Below, in pieces: positions 51,196 to 59,129 of a stretch of DNA of 64,000 bases. Made by a program: the position numbers and the translations under genes. Position 1 is the stretch's first letter; every line of letters starts with the position of its first letter. The DNA comes from Dyella sp. SG609. GTDB taxonomy: Bacteria; Pseudomonadota; Gammaproteobacteria; Xanthomonadales; Rhodanobacteraceae. The stretch spans positions 62,001 through 126,000 of the forward strand of contig NZ_JAAZQJ010000012.1 of the NCBI RefSeq assembly GCF_012275375.1. The letters run 5' to 3'. The notes below the pieces were generated by a model. The model was not told where the DNA came from, did no database searches, and was given only the letters and a program-made list of their open reading frames with translations.

Positions 51196-51885
51196 ATGGG
51201 CCGCAGCATTGCCATCGTCGAAGACGAACCGTTGATCCGCGCCAACTACGTCGAGGCGCTCAACCGCTTCGGCTACGACACGCGCGGCTACGGCTCGCGC
51301 CAGGAGGCCTCGACCGCCTTCGCCATGCGCCTGCCGGAGCTGGTGATCATCGACATCGGCCTGGGCGACGAACCGGAAGGCGGCTTCGACCTGTGCCGCG
51401 AGCTGCGCGCGAAATCGCCGACGCTGCCGATCATCTTCCTCACCGCGCGCGATTCCGATTTCGACGTGATCTCCGGGCTGCGCCTGGGCGCCGACGATTA
51501 CCTGAGCAAGGACACCAGCCTGCACCAGCTGGCCGCGCGCATCGCGGCGCTGTTCCGCCGCATCGAGTCGATGAAGGCGCCGGCGTCGAGCGAGACGGTG
51601 ATCGAGCACGGCCCGCTCAAGCTCGAATCCGAGCGCATGCGCATCACCTGGAACAACGAAGAGATCCCGCTCACCGTCACCGAGTTCTGGATGGTGCACA
51701 CCCTGGTGCGCTTCCCCGGCCACGTGAAGAACCGCGACCAGCTGATGCGCGAGGCGGAGCTGGTGGTGGACGACGCCACCATCACCTCGCACATCAAGCG
51801 CATCCGCAAGAAGTTCATCGCGGTGGCGCCGGAGTTCGATGCGATCGAGACGGTGCACGGCGTCGGCTATCGCTGGCGTCCTTGA
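51196..51885 (+). CDS. Response regulator, proteobacterial dedicated sortase system (PdsR-like)
   Basis: Protein of 229 residues. Receiver domain (1-120): acidic pocket VEDE near 8-11, phospho-acceptor Asp53 in VIIDIGLGD, Thr83 in FLTARD and Lys105 in YLSKD. The C-terminal winged-helix domain (about 130-228) is OmpR-like: LTVTEFWMVHTLVRFPGHVKNRDQLM and HIKRIRKKF...VHGVGYRWRP. The sequence matches what I know of the TIGR-defined dedicated-sortase-system regulator. No sortase gene is nearby. It is followed by its kinase, from which a family D repeat separates it. A GAGAGGGA site precedes the ATG. Confidence 0.86.
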   Translation: MGRSIAIVEDEPLIRANYVEALNRFGYDTRGYGSRQEASTAFAMRLPELVIIDIGLGDEPEGGFDLCRELRAKSPTLPIIFLTARDSDFDVISGLRLGADDYLSKDTSLHQLAARIAALFRRIESMKAPASSETVIEHGPLKLESERMRITWNNEEIPLTVTEFWMVHTLVRFPGHVKNRDQLMREAELVVDDATITSHIKRIRKKFIAVAPEFDAIETVHGVGYRWRP

Positions 51886-51890
51886 TAGTG

Positions 51891-51991
51891 GCGGGGAACG
51901 GGGATCGGGGAACAGGGAACGGCGCGCGTTCCCGAAGAACTGATGCCATGGCTGCGACGTCCCGTTCCCCATTCCCTGATCCCCGTTCCCC
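51891..51991. repeat. Intergenic inverted-pair repeat, family D copy 2, inside the two-component operon
   Basis: GCGGGGAACGGGGATCGGGG ... and the inverse ...CCCCGTTCCCC lie between the response regulator stop and the kinase ATG at 52001. Its hairpins fill the whole intercistronic gap. Confidence 0.85.
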
Positions 51992-52000
51992 AGCAACTCC

Positions 52001-54028
52001 ATGACCCTCCGCCGCAAGCTCCTGCTCGTCGCGCTGTGCACCCTGGCCCTGCCCGTGGCGGGCTGGCTGTATGTGCGCCAGATGGAAACCCTGCTGCGCG
52101 AAGGCCAGGCGCAGGCGCTGGTGGCGTCGGCGCGCGCGGTGGCGCGCAGCCTGGTGGTGACGCATGCGCCGCTGCCGCCGGGGGGCAACGGGTGGTACGT
52201 GCAGCAGGCGGTCAATCCCATCACCGTCGATGGCTATGGCGACGACTGGGCGCCGCTCACGCCGTGGAGCCAGTCGCTGGACAAGCGCGGCAAGCTGCTG
52301 CTCGCCGAGGACCGCGACTGGCTGTACCTCTATGTGGACGTGCGCAGCACGCACCGCACCCGCGCCGACGCGGCCGACGCCAATGCGCTGGCGGCGGATC
52401 ACCTGATCCTGGGCCTGCGCAAGGGCGGCCAGCTGCGCCGCTATCTGATCGCCAGTGCCGCACCGGGGCCGGCTACGGCGCGGCCGCTGGATCCGGCGCT
52501 GGAACGCTTCCCGGAATGGATCGCCGCGCAGTGGCAGGAAGACGGCAGCGGCTACCGCGTGGAACTGCGCCTGCCGCGCGCGCTGGGCCTGGACGGCCTG
52601 GGCGTGGGCATCTACGACGCCGCGGCGCCGGACAGCGATCCGCAGGCGGCCGACGTGCGCCCGCTGCTGGGCTATTCCGCCGAGCTTTCGCACGAACTGG
52701 CCCAGCTCGCGCCCGAGAATGTGCGCGCCCGCGTGCTGGCGCCGCAGGGCTGGCTGCTGGCGCGCAGCGGGCGCCTGGGCAGCACGGCGGTGCCGGCCGG
52801 CGAGCAGCCGGGCTGGTTCGCCTCGCTGGTGTACCGCTCGCTGCTGGCCAATCAACTGGAAGACGCCGAGCCCTGGACCGACGACGCCCCGCGCCTGGAC
52901 GTGCGCGAAGTGAACGCCGCCGCCGGCGGCGCGCCGTCCACGCTGTGGCGCCAGGGCGAGGCGCGCGGCAGTGTGGTGCTGGCCGCGGCGGTGCCGGTGG
53001 AGCAGGGCGGCAAGGTGCAGGGCGTGCTGCTGCTGGAACAGTCCAGCCGCGCCGTGCCGCTGCTGGCGAACCGCGCCCTGCTCGGCCTGCTGGCCACGAG
53101 TTTCGGCGTGCTGCTGGTGGCCGGCGGCATCCTGCTGGCCTTCGCCACGCGCCTGAGCCTGCGGCTGTCGCGCCTGCGCAACGCCGCCGAGCGCGCGCAG
53201 GCCAACGATGGACGTCTGGACGGCCAGATGCTGGCGCGCTTCCCGATGACCGACGCGCAGGACGAGATCGGCGACCTGGCGCGCAGCTTCGAGCGCCTGT
53301 TCGAAGTGGTCGGCGGCTATACCGACTACCTGCGCACGCTGGCCTCCAAGCTGTCGCATGAACTGAATACGCCGTTGGCGATCGTGAAGTCCTCGCTGGA
53401 CAACCTCGAACACTCGCTCACCGACCGCAACGCCCTGCCGCCCGAAGCCGCGCCCTACCTGGCCCGCGCCCGCGACGGCGTGGCGCGCCTGGGCACCCTG
53501 GTGCGCGCCATGAGCGAAGCCAGCCGGATGGAGCGCGCCATCGCCGCGGCGGAACCGGAAGACGTGGACCTGGCCGAAGTGGTGCGCGGCTGCGCCGATG
53601 CCTACCGGCCGCTGGCCGGCACGCGCCGCTTGGATTGCGTGCTGCCGGATGGTCCGCTGCGCCTGCACTGCGCGCCCGAGCTGATCGCCCAGGCGCTGGA
53701 CAAGCTGTTCGACAACGCGCTCTCGTTCACCCCCGATGGCGGCTGGATGCGGCTGAGCCTGCGCGCGGCCGGCGACGGCGCCGAGATCGAGTTGGCCAAC
53801 CAGGGCGAGCCTTTGCCGGCGGCGATGCAGGGGCGCTTGTTCGATTCCCTGGTGAGCCTGCGCGACAAGGCCACGCCGGGCGACGTGCCGCATCTTGGCC
53901 TGGGCTTGTACGTGGTGCGGCTGGTGGCCGAGCGCCACCATGGCGTGGCGTCGGCGCGCAATCTGGAGGATGGCAGCGGCGTGGCCTTCACCCTCAGCCT
54001 GCAAGGCATGCCGCGCCAGCGCCTGTAA
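52001..54028 (+). CDS. Sensor histidine kinase, dedicated sortase system type, with CBM9-like sensor domain
   Basis: Protein of 675 residues. TM1 (about 5-24); a periplasmic domain of about 330 residues, whose first part (VDGYGDDWAPLTPWSQ, DRDWLYLYVDVRSTH, DHLILGLRKGGQ, GYRVELRLPRALGLDGLGVGIYD) resembles a CBM9-like carbohydrate-binding beta-sandwich; TM2 (about 350-385); a HAMP linker; HisKA with the phospho-acceptor His453 in LSHELNTPL; and HATPase with Asn572 (KLFDNALSF) and LGLGLYVVRL. It partners the response regulator upstream. The ATG has no ribosome site because a repeat precedes it. Confidence 0.86.
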   Translation: MTLRRKLLLVALCTLALPVAGWLYVRQMETLLREGQAQALVASARAVARSLVVTHAPLPPGGNGWYVQQAVNPITVDGYGDDWAPLTPWSQSLDKRGKLLLAEDRDWLYLYVDVRSTHRTRADAADANALAADHLILGLRKGGQLRRYLIASAAPGPATARPLDPALERFPEWIAAQWQEDGSGYRVELRLPRALGLDGLGVGIYDAAAPDSDPQAADVRPLLGYSAELSHELAQLAPENVRARVLAPQGWLLARSGRLGSTAVPAGEQPGWFASLVYRSLLANQLEDAEPWTDDAPRLDVREVNAAAGGAPSTLWRQGEARGSVVLAAAVPVEQGGKVQGVLLLEQSSRAVPLLANRALLGLLATSFGVLLVAGGILLAFATRLSLRLSRLRNAAERAQANDGRLDGQMLARFPMTDAQDEIGDLARSFERLFEVVGGYTDYLRTLASKLSHELNTPLAIVKSSLDNLEHSLTDRNALPPEAAPYLARARDGVARLGTLVRAMSEASRMERAIAAAEPEDVDLAEVVRGCADAYRPLAGTRRLDCVLPDGPLRLHCAPELIAQALDKLFDNALSFTPDGGWMRLSLRAAGDGAEIELANQGEPLPAAMQGRLFDSLVSLRDKATPGDVPHLGLGLYVVRLVAERHHGVASARNLEDGSGVAFTLSLQGMPRQRL

Positions 54029-54029
54029 C

Positions 54030-54121
54030 GTAGGTTGGGGTGAGCCGGAGGCGAACCCCAACAATGCGGTGCGTTTGGACGGTGCGATGTTGGGGTTCGC
54101 CTTCGGCTCACCCCAACCTAC
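54030..54121. repeat. Intergenic inverted-pair repeat, family A copy 4
   Basis: GTAGGTTGGGGTGAGCCGG ... GCGAACCCCAAC and the inverse ending CACCCCAACCTAC separate the kinase stop from the convergent membrane-protein gene. It starts directly after the stop codon of the kinase gene. Confidence 0.85.
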
Positions 54122-54136
54122 GTCACGCTACCGGGG

Positions 54137-55159
54137 CTAGCGCCTCACCATCCATCCGCCCGCGCTGTGCAGCACCTGCACTTGCTGCACGGCCGGTGCG
54201 CCGCAGGTCTCCCCTTTGCACGGCACCAGCGTCACGCTCAGGTGCTGGTCGTCATCCAGTTTGAAATCCGCCAGCTTCTCGCTGGCCGCGCCTGCCGCAT
54301 TCTCCAGCGCTGTGCCGATGAATACGCCGCTGCGGAACACATACAGCTGCAGGCTCGACGGATGGCAGGCGCGGTCGAAGCTCGCGGCGGCCTCGGCGAC
54401 ATAGGTATCGCCCTTGCGCTGCGCGCGGCCGGTGAGCAGGCGCTGGCCGCCGGTGAGCAGGAAGCGGTCCTCGTCGCTGCGTGCCGAGGGTGCGGCGGCG
54501 GCGCACTGGCCGGCGTTGGCGCTGGTGACGGAGGCGTCGTCGCCAGCGTCGTCGTCCTCGAATTCCAGCGGCTGCAGCGGCCGCGGCACATAGCGCTGCG
54601 CGGCTTCGGGCGCGCTGGCCGGCGCGGGCTTGTACAGCCACAGCGCCAGTCCGGCGGCGGCGATCACCAGCACGGCGATGGCCCAGCCGGGGACGCGCCA
54701 GGTCCGGCGAGGCGCGGCGGCGGCCGGGATCGGCGGCGGCATGGCGTGCGTTGCGTCGGTGGGCAGTGGCGGCGGCAACGGCTCGCCCGCGCCGGTGGGC
54801 GACCACGGGAACCACTGCTGCCCGCCGTCATGGCACCACTGGTCGCCGCCTTCGGCATAGCGCGCCAGCGCGGACTCCGGCAGCGGGCCGCGTACCTGGC
54901 CGGCGCGCAGCAGCCATACCAGCGGCGCGTCGTCGGGTTCCGGCCGCGCTTCCACGCCCATGTCTTCCAGCTGCGCGGCCTGGGCCTGGGCGGCGGACAG
55001 CTCCAGCCCGCGGCGGATCAGCAGCGGCGCGCGCCCGAACACGCGCTTGCGGAAATCCGCGTCCTGCATGCCGAACGCTTCGGCCATGCGGGCGTGCGCG
55101 CTGTCCGGGTCGTGGCCGGGCAGCAGGCGGCCGGTGAGCACGAGGCAGTACTGATCCAT
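54137..55159 (-). CDS. GYF-like single-pass membrane protein of unknown function
   Basis: Protein of 340 residues. Residues 1-70 (YCLVLTGRLLPGHDP...ADFRKRVFGRAPLLIRRGLELSAAQAQAAQLEDMGVEA) form a small alpha/beta module seen at the front of other Xanthomonadales membrane proteins. About 75-115 (LVWLLRAGQVRGPLPESALARY...WFPW) is GYF_2/DUF4339-like. A Pro-rich stretch precedes one transmembrane segment (VPGWAIAVLVIAAAGLALWLY, about 155-175), and a C-terminal extracytoplasmic domain has four or more cysteines (GQCAAA, RACHPSS, VPCKGETCGAP). The function is unknown; a protein-interaction role is plausible. Confidence 0.7.
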   Translation of the reverse strand: MDQYCLVLTGRLLPGHDPDSAHARMAEAFGMQDADFRKRVFGRAPLLIRRGLELSAAQAQAAQLEDMGVEARPEPDDAPLVWLLRAGQVRGPLPESALARYAEGGDQWCHDGGQQWFPWSPTGAGEPLPPPLPTDATHAMPPPIPAAAAPRRTWRVPGWAIAVLVIAAAGLALWLYKPAPASAPEAAQRYVPRPLQPLEFEDDDAGDDASVTSANAGQCAAAAPSARSDEDRFLLTGGQRLLTGRAQRKGDTYVAEAAASFDRACHPSSLQLYVFRSGVFIGTALENAAGAASEKLADFKLDDDQHLSVTLVPCKGETCGAPAVQQVQVLHSAGGWMVRR

Positions 55160-55314
55160 ATCGGTTCCCACCGGGAGGCGCGGGTGCCGCGCCCATCCGC
55201 CCAAGGGTAGGCGCGGCGCCCGGAGCGGACAAGCACGAGCGCCGCCGCCACCGCGGTTATGCCTACAATGGCCGCCTTGAGTGTTCCCCGCATGGCTTCC
55301 CGGATTCCCACGAC

Positions 55315-56805
55315 GTGAGCTCACCAGAGAAGATCGGCCGCGAGCAATTCGACGCGCTGGCCGCCCAAGGCCACACGCGCATCCCGCTGGTGCGCGAGGT
55401 GTTTTCCGACCTCGACACGCCACTGTCGGTGTACCTGAAACTGGCCGACGGCCCGTACACCTTCCTGTTCGAATCGGTCGAGGGCGGCGCCACCTGGGGA
55501 CGCTATTCGATCATCGGCCTGCCGGCCCGGCGCGTGTACCGCCTGCGCGGCCACGAGCTGGAAGTGGAAGACAGCGGCGAAGTCACCGAGCGCCGCCACC
55601 TGGACGACCCGCTGGCCGAGATCGAGAAACTGCGCCTGCAGTACGACGTGCCGCGCCTGCCGCAGCTGCCGGCTTTCAGCGGCGGCCTGGTCGGCTATTT
55701 CGGCTTCGAGACCATCGGCTATATCGAGCCGCGCCTGGCGCGCTGGGACCGCGCCGACGAACTGGGCACGCCCGACGTGCTGCTGATGCTGGCCGAGGAA
55801 GTCGCCGTCTTCGACAACCTCAAGGGCCGCCTGTACCTGATCGTGCATGCCGACCCCGCCCGGCCGCACGCCTACGCCGAGGCGCAGCGCCGGCTCGACG
55901 CGCTGGTGCACCGCCTGCGCCAGGGCGGCGCCTCGTATCCGCAGCTCACCCAGTCGGTGGCGCTGGACGAGGGCGATTTCAAATCCTCCTTCACCAAGGA
56001 GGAATTCGAGGCGATGGTCGAACGCGCGAAGGAATACATCCGCGCCGGCGACATCTTCCAGGTGGTGCCTTCGCAGCGCCTGAGCGTCGGCTTCAACGCG
56101 CGCCCGGTGGACGTGTACCGCGCGCTGCGCGCCTTGAACCCGTCGCCCTACATGTACTTCGTCGATCTGGGCGGCACGCAGATCGTCGGCTCCTCGCCGG
56201 AGATCCTGGCGCGCCTGAAGGACGGCAAGGTGGTGGTGCGCCCGCTGGCCGGCACGCGCAAGCGCGGCGCCACCGAGGAGGAAGACCAGGCGCTGGAAGC
56301 GGAACTGCTGGCCGACCCCAAGGAGCGCGCCGAGCACGTGATGCTGATCGACCTGGGCCGCAACGACATCGGCCGCATCAGCGAGACCGGCAGCGTGGAG
56401 GTGAGCGAGTCCTTCGTGGTCGAGCGCTACTCGCACGTGATGCACATCGTGTCGCAGGTGCAGGGCCAGGTGCGCCCGGATGTCGGCTACATGGACGTGC
56501 TCAAGGCCACCTTTCCGGCCGGCACGCTCAGCGGCGCGCCGAAGATCCGCGCGCTGGAGATCATCCAGGAGCTGGAACCCTACAAGCGCAACATCTACGC
56601 CGGCGCGATCGGCTGGATCGGCTGGTGGGGCGACGCGGACACCGCCATCGCCATCCGCACCGCGGTGATCCAGGACGGCCGCCTGCACGTGCAGGCCGGC
56701 GCCGGCATCGTCTACGACTCCGACCCCACCGCCGAGTGGGAGGAGACCATGAACAAGGGCCGCGCGCTGTTCCGCGCCGTGGCGCAGGCGGCTAAGGGCC
56801 TGTAA
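55315..56805 (+). CDS. trpE: Anthranilate synthase component I
   Basis: Chorismate-utilising enzyme of 496 residues, the first step of tryptophan synthesis; it needs TrpG as glutamine amidotransferase, which is not encoded nearby here. The N-terminal regulatory domain carries LPAFSGGLVGYFGFE; the catalytic domain carries FQVVPSQRLS, SSPEILARL, PLAGTRKRGATEEED, ERAEHVMLIDLGRND (conserved catalytic block), FPAGTLSGAPKIRALEII and GAIGWIGWWGDADTAIAIRT. The start is GTG at 55315, in line with the usual MSSPEKIGREQFDALAA-type opening; a TACAAT box lies at 55264-55269. An exported chorismate-lyase-like gene follows after 7 nt. Confidence 0.95.
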   Translation: MSSPEKIGREQFDALAAQGHTRIPLVREVFSDLDTPLSVYLKLADGPYTFLFESVEGGATWGRYSIIGLPARRVYRLRGHELEVEDSGEVTERRHLDDPLAEIEKLRLQYDVPRLPQLPAFSGGLVGYFGFETIGYIEPRLARWDRADELGTPDVLLMLAEEVAVFDNLKGRLYLIVHADPARPHAYAEAQRRLDALVHRLRQGGASYPQLTQSVALDEGDFKSSFTKEEFEAMVERAKEYIRAGDIFQVVPSQRLSVGFNARPVDVYRALRALNPSPYMYFVDLGGTQIVGSSPEILARLKDGKVVVRPLAGTRKRGATEEEDQALEAELLADPKERAEHVMLIDLGRNDIGRISETGSVEVSESFVVERYSHVMHIVSQVQGQVRPDVGYMDVLKATFPAGTLSGAPKIRALEIIQELEPYKRNIYAGAIGWIGWWGDADTAIAIRTAVIQDGRLHVQAGAGIVYDSDPTAEWEETMNKGRALFRAVAQAAKGL

Positions 56806-56812
56806 GGCGGCG

Positions 56813-57532
56813 ATGGACATGCACAGGAAACGCCAGCTCAGTCTTTCGATCACGCGCGCCGGCATCGTCGCCTTGCCGCTGCTGTATTCGCTCACCGCCA
56901 CCGCGCGCGAGCCGGCGCAAACGCGCTGGGTCGACGACCCGTACAGCCGCATGAAGGCGATGGCGATGCTGCAGTCGCTCAACGCCGACCTGCTCAGCCA
57001 CCCCAGCGCCACGCTCACCCTGGAGCGCTGGTGCGGCACGCATCATCTGGCCCACGACGCCAAGGTGGTGGCGCGCGTGGTGAAGGGCGCGGACAAGCCG
57101 CTGCCGGACGGCGCCCGCGAGCAGCTGGGCATCGGCGCCGAAGAACCGGTGCGCTACCGCCAGGTGCAGCTGGTCTGCGGCGGCCTGGTGCTGTCGGAAG
57201 CCGACAACTGGTACGTGCCGTCGCGCCTGAGCGAGGCGATGAACCGCGAGCTGGACGAGAGCGACACCCCGTTCGGCAAGGTGGTGCAGCCGCTGCACTT
57301 CCGCCGCCAGACCCTGGCCGCGGAGCTCCTGTGGTCGCCGCTGCCGGCCGGCTGGGACGCCGGCGCGCCGCTGCCGCCAGCCACCCGCCATCCGCTGGAC
57401 ATCCCCGCCCACGTGCTGCAGCACCGCGCGGTGCTGGTGAGCGGCGACAACCAGCCCTTCAGCCTGGTGGTGGAGAGCTATACGGCGAACGTGCTGGCGA
57501 TGCCCTCGTCGCTGCTGGCGCCGACGCCCTAG
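56813..57532 (+). CDS. Exported chorismate lyase-like (UbiC/UTRA fold) protein
   Basis: Protein of 239 residues. Residues 10-31 form a signal peptide or anchor (ending LTATA-RE). The mature part has the linear pattern of the chorismate lyase/UTRA fold: VRYRQVQLVCGGLVLSEADNWYVPSRL (Arg116), DTPFGKVVQPLHFRR (the PLG-like turn) and HRAVLVSGDNQPFSLVVESYTANVL (Arg205, Glu221). In UbiC an Arg and a late Glu bind and act on chorismate. A periplasmic location is odd for that reaction, so it may bind another ligand. It begins 7 nt after trpE and is cotranscribed. Confidence 0.65.
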   Translation: MDMHRKRQLSLSITRAGIVALPLLYSLTATAREPAQTRWVDDPYSRMKAMAMLQSLNADLLSHPSATLTLERWCGTHHLAHDAKVVARVVKGADKPLPDGAREQLGIGAEEPVRYRQVQLVCGGLVLSEADNWYVPSRLSEAMNRELDESDTPFGKVVQPLHFRRQTLAAELLWSPLPAGWDAGAPLPPATRHPLDIPAHVLQHRAVLVSGDNQPFSLVVESYTANVLAMPSSLLAPTP

Positions 57533-57750
57533 CGCAAGCCCGGCGTAAGAGCCGCGTCACAAAATCTGCCAGAATGTGACGGCGATCGCAGGGAAGGGCG
57601 GTCGCCATTGCGCCGCGTGCCGTCCAGGCACGCTCCCAGGGAAACGGGGCCCGATGCCGCAGAACCTCTTCCGGTAATACCCCCGCGACGCGGACGCCAT
57701 GGTGGCTTCCGGGGGAGCGCGCGGGCCGCAGCAAAGCAACAGGGGAAAAC
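57533..57750. other. 218-bp upstream region of lipoprotein gene
   Basis: Region between two plus-strand genes. It holds a good hairpin candidate (GTGCCGTCCAGGCAC) and a GC-rich leader, but no terminator or known riboswitch motif that I can recognise. It may carry the promoter of the following lipoprotein gene. Confidence 0.3.
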
Positions 57751-58437
57751 ATGAAACTCATCGCCAGGACCGCATGCGTCGCCGCATGCGCGCTGCTGCT
57801 GTCGTCGTGCGCGACGATCGTCGGCGGCAAGTACCAGAACGTCAGCGTCGACACCAAGGCGTCCGACCAGAGCAGCATCGCCGCCCAGTGCACGCTCAGC
57901 AACGACCGCGGCACCGTCAGCGTCACCACGCCGGGCACCGCCCGCGTGCGCCGCTCCGACGGCGCGCTGGACGTGAGCTGCCAGAAGGACGGCGCCCAGA
58001 TCGGCCAGCAGACCTACCACGCCAGCACCCGCGGCATGGTGTGGGGCAACCTTCTGTTCGGCGGCCTGATCGGCATCGTGGTGGACTTCACCAACGGCGC
58101 CGCGCACCACTATCCGGATCACCTGAGCGTGACCTCGTACAACAAGCACTACGACGCGGCCGCGATGGCCGGTGGCGCACCCGCCACCATGGGCAGCGGC
58201 AGCGCCGCCGCCTCGGTGCCGGCCGCCGCCGGCGACCTGGCCAGCCTGGATCGCCGCATCGCGCCGGCCACCTTCAATGCCGCGCAGAACGTGGCCGCCG
58301 CCAGGCAGTGCGACCGTGCGCTGCACGTGGTGATGGCCGATGGCGCACGCTCGCTGCTGGAAGCGAACTGCCCGGGCGCCGAGCCGGTGCATATCGAGTG
58401 CGATGGCGACAAGTGCGTGGCCGTGCACAAGGACTGA
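57751..58437 (+). CDS. Lipoprotein with CATIVGG N-terminus
   Basis: Protein of 228 residues with a lipobox (LLLSSCATIVGG, Cys about 20). The next 90 residues (YQNVSVDTKA...AAQCTLSNDRGTVSVTTPGTARVRRSDGALDVSCQKDG) are a beta-sandwich-like domain common in proteobacterial lipoproteins. A Gly-rich hydrophobic stretch follows (MVWGNLLFGGLIGIVVDFTNGAAHHYPDHL), then a low-complexity linker and a C-terminal domain with a cysteine set (RQCDRAL, EANCPGA, IECDGDKCVAVH). The function is unknown. An AGGGGAAAA site precedes the ATG. A family A repeat follows the stop. Confidence 0.75.
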   Translation: MKLIARTACVAACALLLSSCATIVGGKYQNVSVDTKASDQSSIAAQCTLSNDRGTVSVTTPGTARVRRSDGALDVSCQKDGAQIGQQTYHASTRGMVWGNLLFGGLIGIVVDFTNGAAHHYPDHLSVTSYNKHYDAAAMAGGAPATMGSGSAAASVPAAAGDLASLDRRIAPATFNAAQNVAAARQCDRALHVVMADGARSLLEANCPGAEPVHIECDGDKCVAVHKD

Positions 58438-58447
58438 CGCACATGGC

Positions 58448-58534
58448 TTAGGTTGGGGGGAGCGCAGCGAACCCCAACGTGCCGGCGACCGTGCAAGGTC
58501 CGTTGGGGTTCGCCTTTGGCTCACCCCAACCTAC
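58448..58534. repeat. Intergenic inverted-pair repeat, family A copy 5
   Basis: TTAGGTTGGGGGGAGCGCAG ... GTTGGGGTTCGCCTTTGGC TCACCCCAACCTAC lies between the lipoprotein gene and the convergent effector-module gene. Confidence 0.85.
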
Positions 58535-58549
58535 GCCGTCGTTGATGGG

Positions 58550-59113
58550 CTAGTGGCGCGGATCCTGCGGCGGATCCAGCCGCACCCACCGCTTCCCATC
58601 CACCCGCGCGCAAATCCCGCCCTCCGCGCACGGCGCCAGATTCCCCGCCGCGATCGCCGCATTGATCTGCGACGTCCACGCCGCATTCGACAGCTCGGTA
58701 TGCGCGTGCATCACCGTATAAGCCGCCGCGCCGATCACCAGCAGCCCGCCGACGGCGCAGGCGATGAAGGCCTTCCACGCCGTCGCCGTATGCACCCGGC
58801 CGGCGCTGCTGATGCGCTGCTGCAGGTCCGCCGCGGCGTTGCGCACGTCCAGCATGGCGCTTTCCAGATGCTTCTCCGCCTGCGCGAACGGCTCGCGCAG
58901 GCCGTGGCTGAGCGTGGCGCCGGCCGCCTGGCGGAATTCCTCCACCGCGCTGGCCGACACCTGCTGCGCCACCTGGCTGACGCTCTGCGCCGCCATGCGG
59001 ATGGTCTCCGCCGCCTGCGCGTTCTGCTGCACCACCTTGTCGCCGCGGGTTTCGAAGCTGTCGACCAGCATCGACAGCTTCACCGCCATGGCCTTGATGT
59101 CGTCCTGGGTCAT
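58550..59113 (-). CDS. Membrane-anchored protein downstream of the DUF2235 gene
   Basis: Protein of 187 residues. The first 100 residues are helical and polar (VQQNAQAAETIRMAAQSVSQVAQQVSASAVEEFRQAAG), probably coiled coil. One transmembrane segment follows (AFIACAVGGLLVIGAAAYTVM, about 115-135), then a short C-terminal part with two Cys (APCAEGGICARVDGKRWVRLDPPQ). It is the third gene of a minus-strand unit, 16 nt after the lipase-like gene. It could be an immunity protein, an adaptor or a mobilisation-type accessory; I do not recognise a family. Confidence 0.68.
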   Translation of the reverse strand: MTQDDIKAMAVKLSMLVDSFETRGDKVVQQNAQAAETIRMAAQSVSQVAQQVSASAVEEFRQAAGATLSHGLREPFAQAEKHLESAMLDVRNAAADLQQRISSAGRVHTATAWKAFIACAVGGLLVIGAAAYTVMHAHTELSNAAWTSQINAAIAAGNLAPCAEGGICARVDGKRWVRLDPPQDPRH

Positions 59114-59129
59114 GCGCGTCTACTCGCGT

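Noticed and set aside
57580-57700. Possible c-di-GMP or glycine riboswitch before the lipoprotein gene
   Set aside because: Core conserved bases of those classes are not present in order; only a generic hairpin is visible.
13750-58534. Regularly recurring palindromes as a possible CRISPR array
   Set aside because: Copies are many kilobases apart at gene ends, with no spacer arrangement and no cas genes.
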